Positions 4,573 to 8,446 of a stretch of 8,446 nt of DNA are shown here, piece by piece. The stretch's first letter is position 1. Each line of letters starts with the position of its first letter. The notes below the pieces were generated by a model. It was not told where the DNA came from, ran no database searches, and worked only from the letters and a program-made list of their open reading frames with translations. A program made the position numbers and the translations under genes. This stretch comes from Chloroflexia bacterium (GTDB lineage: Bacteria; Chloroflexota; Chloroflexia; QHBQ01; JADMIH01), in assembly GCA_025927935.1 (NCBI GenBank), contig JAICKM010000278.1, positions 1 through 8,446 of the forward strand. The letters run 5' to 3'.

Positions 4573-5738
4573 AAATCGCGGTTCCTAAAGAGATTCTGCC
4601 CGGAGAGCGCCGCGTGGCGCTGACGCCGGATGCAGCGGGCCGCCTGGTGAAAGCCGGGCATGAAGTCCTGGTGGAGGCGGGCGCGGGCACCGCCGCCTAT
4701 TTCGGCGACGCGGCGTATACCGCGGCGGGCGCGCAGATGGTCGCCGATACGGCGGCCCTGTTCGGCGCCGGCGATATTGTGCTCAAAGTGCAGAAACCGA
4801 TGATGAACGACGCGCTGGGGCAGCACGAAGTCGATCTGCTCAAGCCGGGCGCCGTATTGATCAGCTTTCTGCAATCGCTGACCAGCCCGGATCTGGTGCG
4901 CCGGCTGGCCGAGCGGAATATTACCAGCTTCGGCATGGAGGCCATTCCGCGCATCTCCCGCGCGCAGGCGATGGATGCCCTTTCCTCGCAGGCCACCGTC
5001 GCGGGCTACAAGGCCGTGTTGATCGCCGCCGATACGCTGGGCAAGTTCTTCCCGCTGCTGATGACGGCTGCGGGCACCGTGGCCCCGGCCAAGGTGTTTG
5101 TGCTGGGCGCCGGGGTGGCCGGGTTGCAGGCCATCGCCACCGCGCGCCGCTTGGGCGGGGTGGTCGAGGCGTTCGACGTGCGCCCGGTGGTGAAAGAGCA
5201 GGTGGAGAGCCTGGGCGCCAAGTTCGTCATGCTGGAACAGGGCGCGATTGAGGCCGCCGGGGCGGGCGGCTACGCCAAGGAGCTGTCCGAAGAGCAGCAT
5301 CGCCTGGAGGTGGAATTGCTGGCCCGGCATGCCAAGGACTCCGATGTGATTATCACCACGGCGGCCATTCCGGGGCGGCGCGCGCCGGTGCTGATCACTG
5401 CCGATATGGTGGCGACCATGAAGCCCGGCTCCGTGATTGTGGATCTTGCGGCGGAGACCGGCGGCAACTGCGAACTGACGCGGGCGGGCGAGACGGTCGT
5501 GCAAAACGGCGTCATCATCATGGGGCCGCTGAACATGTCGAGCATGATCCCGGTCCATGCCAGCCAGATGTACTCCAAGAACGTGACCAACCTGCTGCAA
5601 CTGCTTATGCCTAAAACCGAGTTGCAGCTTAACTTCGACGACGAAATCATCAGCGGCACCTGCATCACGCACGGCGGCCAGATAGTCCACGCCGCCACGC
5701 GCAAAGCGCTGGAAGCCGCCCAAGGAGTGGCCGCATGA
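4569..5738 (+). CDS. pntAA: NAD(P) transhydrogenase subunit alpha part 1 (domain I, NAD(H)-binding)
   Basis: This 389-residue soluble domain I binds NAD(H) and passes hydride to NADP+ bound on PntB, driven by proton flow through the membrane domain. MKIAVPKE is a typical family N-terminus. The NAD contact loop is PRISRAQAMDALSSQ (127-141), with Arg128, Gln133, Asp136 and Ser139 at the positions equivalent to the Arg-Gln-Asp-Ser set known in Rhodospirillum domain I. The Rossmann fingerprint is GAGVAG (180-185), with an acidic residue at the end of the next strand (Asp203 in AFDVRP). The mobile loop is GGYAKE (233-238) with Tyr235. The length fits the three-gene form, in which domain I is separate from the membrane part. 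The ATG at 4569 overlaps the stop of the leader ORF, and the stop codon overlaps the pntAB start by ATGA. Confidence 0.97.
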   Translation: MKIAVPKEILPGERRVALTPDAAGRLVKAGHEVLVEAGAGTAAYFGDAAYTAAGAQMVADTAALFGAGDIVLKVQKPMMNDALGQHEVDLLKPGAVLISFLQSLTSPDLVRRLAERNITSFGMEAIPRISRAQAMDALSSQATVAGYKAVLIAADTLGKFFPLLMTAAGTVAPAKVFVLGAGVAGLQAIATARRLGGVVEAFDVRPVVKEQVESLGAKFVMLEQGAIEAAGAGGYAKELSEEQHRLEVELLARHAKDSDVIITTAAIPGRRAPVLITADMVATMKPGSVIVDLAAETGGNCELTRAGETVVQNGVIIMGPLNMSSMIPVHASQMYSKNVTNLLQLLMPKTELQLNFDDEIISGTCITHGGQIVHAATRKALEAAQGVAA

Positions 5739-6061
5739 GCAATCTTAGCACCGAAGCGCTGTTGCTGATTTTGACGATTTTCATCCTGGCGATCTTTATC
5801 GGCATCGAAGTGATCAGCAAGGTTCCCACCGTGCTGCATACGCCGCTGATGTCGGGCACGAACGCGATCCACGGCATCGTGCTGATGGCGGCCATGCTGG
5901 TCGCGGGCGTCGCCGTGACGGGCAAGGGCTGGGGCCTGGCGCTGATCGGCTTCCTGGCCGTGATCCTGGGCACCGTCAACGTGGTCGGCGGCTTCGTTGT
6001 GACGGACCGGATGCTGGAAATGTTCAAGGCGAAGCAACCGCCGAAGGACACGAAGAAGTAA
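5735..6061 (+). CDS. pntAB: NAD(P) transhydrogenase subunit alpha part 2 (membrane domain II, N-terminal part)
   Basis: This 108-residue inner-membrane subunit supplies three helices (about 8-28, 44-62 and 66-88) to the proton-conducting domain II. The conserved segment after helix 1 reads VPTVLHTPLMSGTNAIHGI (30-48). His35 is the family-wide histidine of LHTP. The second histidine, His46 in NAIHGI, is present in some three-subunit enzymes but is serine in the E. coli protein as I recall it. The tail is short and Lys-rich. The start overlaps the pntAA stop by four bases, pointing to coupled translation and equal stoichiometry. Confidence 0.96.
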   Translation: MSNLSTEALLLILTIFILAIFIGIEVISKVPTVLHTPLMSGTNAIHGIVLMAAMLVAGVAVTGKGWGLALIGFLAVILGTVNVVGGFVVTDRMLEMFKAKQPPKDTKK

Positions 6062-6070
6062 GATGGTGCG

Positions 6071-6115
6071 GCGGGTTGCGGGCGACGCCTCGACGGCGTT
6101 GCGACCCGTAACCGC
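6071..6115 (+). repeat. Long imperfect hairpin between pntAB and pntB
   Basis: GGTTGCGGG (6074-6082) pairs with CCCGTAACC (6105-6113), with one G-T pair, and an inner stem ACGCC/GGCGT (6085-6089 / 6095-6099) extends it. It starts about 10 bases after the pntAB stop and ends about 20 bases before the pntB ribosome binding site. There is no T-run, so RNA processing, stability or modest attenuation inside the operon is more likely than full termination. Confidence 0.55.
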
Positions 6116-6145
6116 AGCTAGTGGTAGCAGAGAAGGATACTTGCT

Positions 6146-7555
6146 GTGATTCCCAGTGACAGCCCGGTACTGCAAATTATCTATATCCTCGCCGCTGTCG
6201 CCATCATCATCGGCCTGAAACGGTTGTCGTCGCCGGCTACGGCGCGGTCCGGCAACCAGATCGCTGCGGTGGGCGTGGGGGTGGCGCTGCTGGCTACGTT
6301 GTTCAGCAGCGATATCCAGGATTACCTGTGGATCATCATCGGCGTGCCCATCGGCGCGGTGATCGGCTATCTAGGCGCGCGGCGCGTGCCCATGACGGCG
6401 ATGCCGCAGATGGTGGCTCTCTTCAACGGTATGGGCGGCGGCGCGGCGGCGCTGGTGTCGATTGGCGAATTCATGCACCGGCGGCAGCTCGGCGAGCCGG
6501 AAACCTTCGGCATCTTGCTGACCACCCTGCTCGGCCTGATCATCGGGTCGCTCTCCATCGCCGGTAGTATCGTCGCCTTCGGCAAGCTCCAGGGTTGGAT
6601 CTCCGGGCGGCCGGTGACATACACCGGCCAGAACATCGTCAATGGGGTACTGGGCATCGTTATGCTGGCGTTGAGCATCTACATGCTCGCCGTCGACCCG
6701 ACGAACGGCCTGGCCTTCGGGGTCATCGCGGTGATCGGGCTGATCCTCGGCGTGGCGATGGTCATGCCCATCGGCGGCGCGGATATGCCGGTGGTTATCT
6801 CGCTCTTGAACTCGTTCACCGGCCTGGCGGTCGCCATGACCGGCTTCGTGCTGGAGAACCCGCTGCTGATCATCGCCGGGACGCTGGTCGGCGCGTCCGG
6901 CACGCTGCTGACCCAGTTGATGAGCAAGGCGATGAACCGCTCGCTTGCCAATGTGCTCTTCGGCGCGTTCGGCACCGGCGGTGGTCCGGCGACCGTTGCC
7001 GGCGGCGACGGCAAGGGGGGCGTGCCCCTGCGCGAAACCAGCATCGAGGATGCGGCGACGCTGCTGGCCTATTCGCATAACGTGATCATGGTGCCGGGCT
7101 ACGGCCTGGCGGTGGCTCAGGCGCAACAGGCCCTGCGCGACCTGGCCTCCGTGCTCGAAGAGCGCGGCGTCGAGGTGAAGTATGCGATCCACCCGGTGGC
7201 GGGGCGCATGCCGGGGCACATGAACGTGCTGCTGGCCGAGGCGAACGTGCCGTACACTCAGTTGAGCGAGATGGAGGAGATCAACCCGGAGTTTCCGCAG
7301 GCCGACGTGGCGCTCGTCGTCGGGGCGAACGATGTGACCAACCCGGCGGCGCGCACAAACCCCGGCAGCCCGATCTTCGGCATGCCGATCCTCAACGTCG
7401 ACCAGGCGCGCAACATCATCGTGATCAAGCGCGGGCGCGGCACCGGCTTTGCCGGCATCGAGAACGACCTCTTCGCCGATCCCAAGACGGTGATGCTGTT
7501 CGGTGACGCCAAATCCGAGTTGTCCCAACTCGTCACCGCGACCAAGGCCGTCTAA
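6146..7555 (+). CDS. pntB: NAD(P) transhydrogenase subunit beta (membrane domain II remainder plus NADP(H)-binding domain III)
   Basis: This 469-residue protein has a hydrophobic membrane part (about residues 7-265, eight or nine helices) followed by the cytoplasmic NADP(H)-binding domain III. Domain III motifs are PGYGLAVAQAQ (317-327), the HPVAGRMPGHMNVLLAEA loop (349-366), VGANDVTNPAA (392-402) and IKRGRGTGFAGIEND (427-441). In the membrane part, MPQMVALFNGMGGGAA (86-101) carries Asn94 where E. coli PntB has His91, the residue known for proton transfer there. The start is GTG at 6146 with AAGGA at 6133-6137, eight bases upstream. Unlike the pntAA-pntAB junction it is not overlapped but separated by 84 bases containing a hairpin. 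Transcription ends at the terminator at 7589-7615. Confidence 0.97.
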   Translation: MIPSDSPVLQIIYILAAVAIIIGLKRLSSPATARSGNQIAAVGVGVALLATLFSSDIQDYLWIIIGVPIGAVIGYLGARRVPMTAMPQMVALFNGMGGGAAALVSIGEFMHRRQLGEPETFGILLTTLLGLIIGSLSIAGSIVAFGKLQGWISGRPVTYTGQNIVNGVLGIVMLALSIYMLAVDPTNGLAFGVIAVIGLILGVAMVMPIGGADMPVVISLLNSFTGLAVAMTGFVLENPLLIIAGTLVGASGTLLTQLMSKAMNRSLANVLFGAFGTGGGPATVAGGDGKGGVPLRETSIEDAATLLAYSHNVIMVPGYGLAVAQAQQALRDLASVLEERGVEVKYAIHPVAGRMPGHMNVLLAEANVPYTQLSEMEEINPEFPQADVALVVGANDVTNPAARTNPGSPIFGMPILNVDQARNIIVIKRGRGTGFAGIENDLFADPKTVMLFGDAKSELSQLVTATKAV

Positions 7556-7588
7556 CCGCGACCGCTATTCGTGAATAACGCTGACCGG

Positions 7589-7626
7589 GCCGGGCAAGAG
7601 TGTTTCTTGCCCGGCTCTCGTTGTTG
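7589..7626 (+). terminator. Intrinsic terminator of the pnt operon
   Basis: GCCGGGCAAGA (7589-7599) and TCTTGCCCGGC (7605-7615) form a perfect 11-bp stem with a 5-base loop, followed by a T-rich but interrupted tail (7616-7626, TCTCGTTGTTG). It begins 33 bases after the pntB stop. Confidence 0.8.
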
Positions 7627-7651
7627 CCTGCGCCCTACTTTGGCATATAGC
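7624..7651 (+). promoter_or_regulatory. Weak promoter candidate for the HAD hydrolase gene
   Basis: TTGCCT (7624-7629), a 16-base spacer and TATAGC (7646-7651) lie just after the pnt terminator and would give a leader of about 70 nt. A 6-bp hairpin, CCGCCC/GGGCGG (7672-7677 / 7683-7688), lies in that leader. A perfect TTGACA at 7691-7696 has no acceptable -10 before the start codon. Confidence 0.3.
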
Positions 7652-7729
7652 TTGCCTCAGTAGCGGGTGCGCCGCCCGGCCTGGGCGGGCTTGACACGCG
7701 ATCGCGTCGCTTGGTTAGTGAGGAGTCTT

Positions 7730-8422
7730 ATGGGCAAGCATTTGCGCGGGGTGATCCTGGATGTGGACGGCACCCTGATCGACAGCAACGGCGAGCACGC
7801 CGAAGCCTGGGTTGAAGCTTTCCGGCAGCACGGCTACGATGTGTCGTATGACAAGGCGCTGCACATGATCGGTATGGGCAGCGACAACCTGCTGCCCAAG
7901 GCTGTGGGCGTCGAGAAGGATACGCCGGAAGGCAAGGCGCTCAGCAAGGCTTCGGATGACATCTTCAAGTCGCAGTACCTGGCGCACATCCACGCCTTCC
8001 CGCAGACGCGCGAGTTGTTGCAGCATATGTGCGACCAGGGCCTGCGCCTGGCCGTCGCCAGTTCGGCCAAGAAAGAGGAACTCCAGCACCTGCTCGAAAT
8101 CGCGGGCGCCGCCGACTTGATCGAGACCCAAACGTCGTCCGGCGACGTGAAGAACTCCAAGCCGGACCCGGACATCGTCCACGCCGCGCTGACCCGGCTC
8201 GATCTGGAACCGGATGAGGTAGTGATGGTCGGCGATACGCCGTATGACATCGAGGCGGCGCGCAAGCTGGGCATCGGCACCATCGCGTTCCGCTCCGGCG
8301 GCTGGGATGACGCGGGCCTGGCCGGGGCCATCGCCATCTACGATGATCCCGCCGATCTGCTGGCCCACTTCGCCGAGTCGCCGCTGGCCCAGGGCGGCCC
8401 GGCCCCGGCGCCGGTCCGCTAG
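7730..8422 (+). CDS. HAD-superfamily hydrolase, subfamily IA (phosphoglycolate phosphatase / beta-phosphoglucomutase-like)
   Basis: This 230-residue cytosolic protein has all four HAD motifs. Motif I is DVDGTLID (11-18), with nucleophile Asp11 and acid/base Asp13. Motif II is VASSA (109-113), with Ser111. Motif III is KNSKPDPD (141-148), with Lys144. Motif IV is VGDTPYDIEAA (167-177), with Asp169 and Asp173 holding magnesium. A helical cap domain (about 18-85) places it in the C1-cap group, whose members dephosphorylate small phosphorylated metabolites or isomerise sugar phosphates; the substrate cannot be told. ATG at 7730 is chosen over the longer frame from 7667 because GAGGAG lies at 7720-7725 and motif I normally sits near the N-terminus. 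The C-terminal Pro/Ala-rich tail is short. It follows the pnt operon in the same direction but after a terminator, so it is probably a separate unit. Confidence 0.93.
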   Translation: MGKHLRGVILDVDGTLIDSNGEHAEAWVEAFRQHGYDVSYDKALHMIGMGSDNLLPKAVGVEKDTPEGKALSKASDDIFKSQYLAHIHAFPQTRELLQHMCDQGLRLAVASSAKKEELQHLLEIAGAADLIETQTSSGDVKNSKPDPDIVHAALTRLDLEPDEVVMVGDTPYDIEAARKLGIGTIAFRSGGWDDAGLAGAIAIYDDPADLLAHFAESPLAQGGPAPAPVR

Positions 8423-8430
8423 CGCGGCTT

Positions 8431-8446
8431 CCAACCTCCCGTTGGG
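8431..8446 (+). repeat. Partial hairpin cut by the window end
   Basis: CCAAC (8431-8435) and GTTGG (8441-8445) can form a 5-bp stem shortly after the HAD gene stop. The sequence CCAACCTCCC before GTTGGG also looks like the left half of a larger foldback that would continue with GGGAGG beyond the window, either a terminator or another dispersed palindromic repeat. Only the left part is visible. Confidence 0.3.

Noticed and set aside
4545..5723. 392-codon open frame on the minus strand, antisense to pntAA
   Set aside because: The plus strand encodes an unmistakable PntAA with all motifs. The antisense frame is His/Arg/Gly/Ala-rich low-quality protein, as expected from GC-rich codon shadows.
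6371..7528. 385-codon minus-strand frame over pntB
   Set aside because: Shadow of pntB: very rich in His, Arg and Asp with no recognisable domain and no promoter or ribosome binding site.
7691..7696. TTGACA as the -35 of the HAD gene
   Set aside because: No acceptable -10 at 16-18 bases; the spot falls on GTTAGT next to the ribosome binding site.
7715..8434. 239-codon minus-strand frame over the HAD hydrolase
   Set aside because: Shadow frame; the plus strand has all four HAD motifs and a ribosome binding site.

Overview
This is a GC-rich bacterial chromosomal window with tightly packed metabolic and envelope genes. Two genes appear to start at TTG and one at GTG. The gene content would fit a Chloroflexota-like bacterium: a homocysteine methyltransferase of the type often fused to methylenetetrahydrofolate reductase, a three-subunit NAD(P) transhydrogenase, and short palindromic intergenic repeats. 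This assignment is inference from style and gene content, not from a marker gene. No phage, insertion sequence, CRISPR array, tRNA or rRNA was seen.

Left part (1-2260). The window opens inside a minus-strand homocysteine S-methyltransferase gene (start 722) with a good promoter at 763-791. The next 434 bases hold no protein gene but are rich in signals. There is a perfect inverted repeat carrying DnaA-box-like sequences plus a third, consensus DnaA box (816-864). Next comes a strong plus-strand promoter (871-899), and then a roughly 85-nt segment that folds into a UUCG hairpin and ends in a strong intrinsic terminator (948-990). I read this as an unannotated small RNA gene diverging from the methyltransferase gene, with the DnaA-like boxes between the two promoters. 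Two copies of a palindromic repeat (1022-1057 and 1107-1131) follow. A minus-strand, membrane-anchored polysaccharide deacetylase (1157-1966) then has an extended -10 promoter and an inverted repeat that could be an operator.

Middle (2261-4568). A minus-strand homodimer-type ABC exporter (631 aa) is followed by a 412-base divergent intergenic region. That region carries a strong plus-strand promoter (4303-4331), a leader of about 200 nt, and an 11-codon leader ORF (4537-4572). The leader ORF has the better ribosome binding site, and its stop overlaps the pntAA start.

Right part (4569-8446). pntAA, pntAB and pntB form an operon for the proton-translocating NAD(P) transhydrogenase, which uses the proton gradient to make NADPH from NADH. 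pntAA and pntAB overlap by ATGA. An 84-base gap with a long hairpin separates pntAB from pntB, and a clear terminator (7589-7615) closes the operon. A HAD-superfamily phosphatase/mutase gene (7730-8422) follows, and the window ends inside what looks like another hairpin.

The most notable non-textbook signals are the small RNA with its DnaA-like boxes and the leader peptide coupled to pntAA. Three of the promoters share a TGC-TANNNT extended -10 element.
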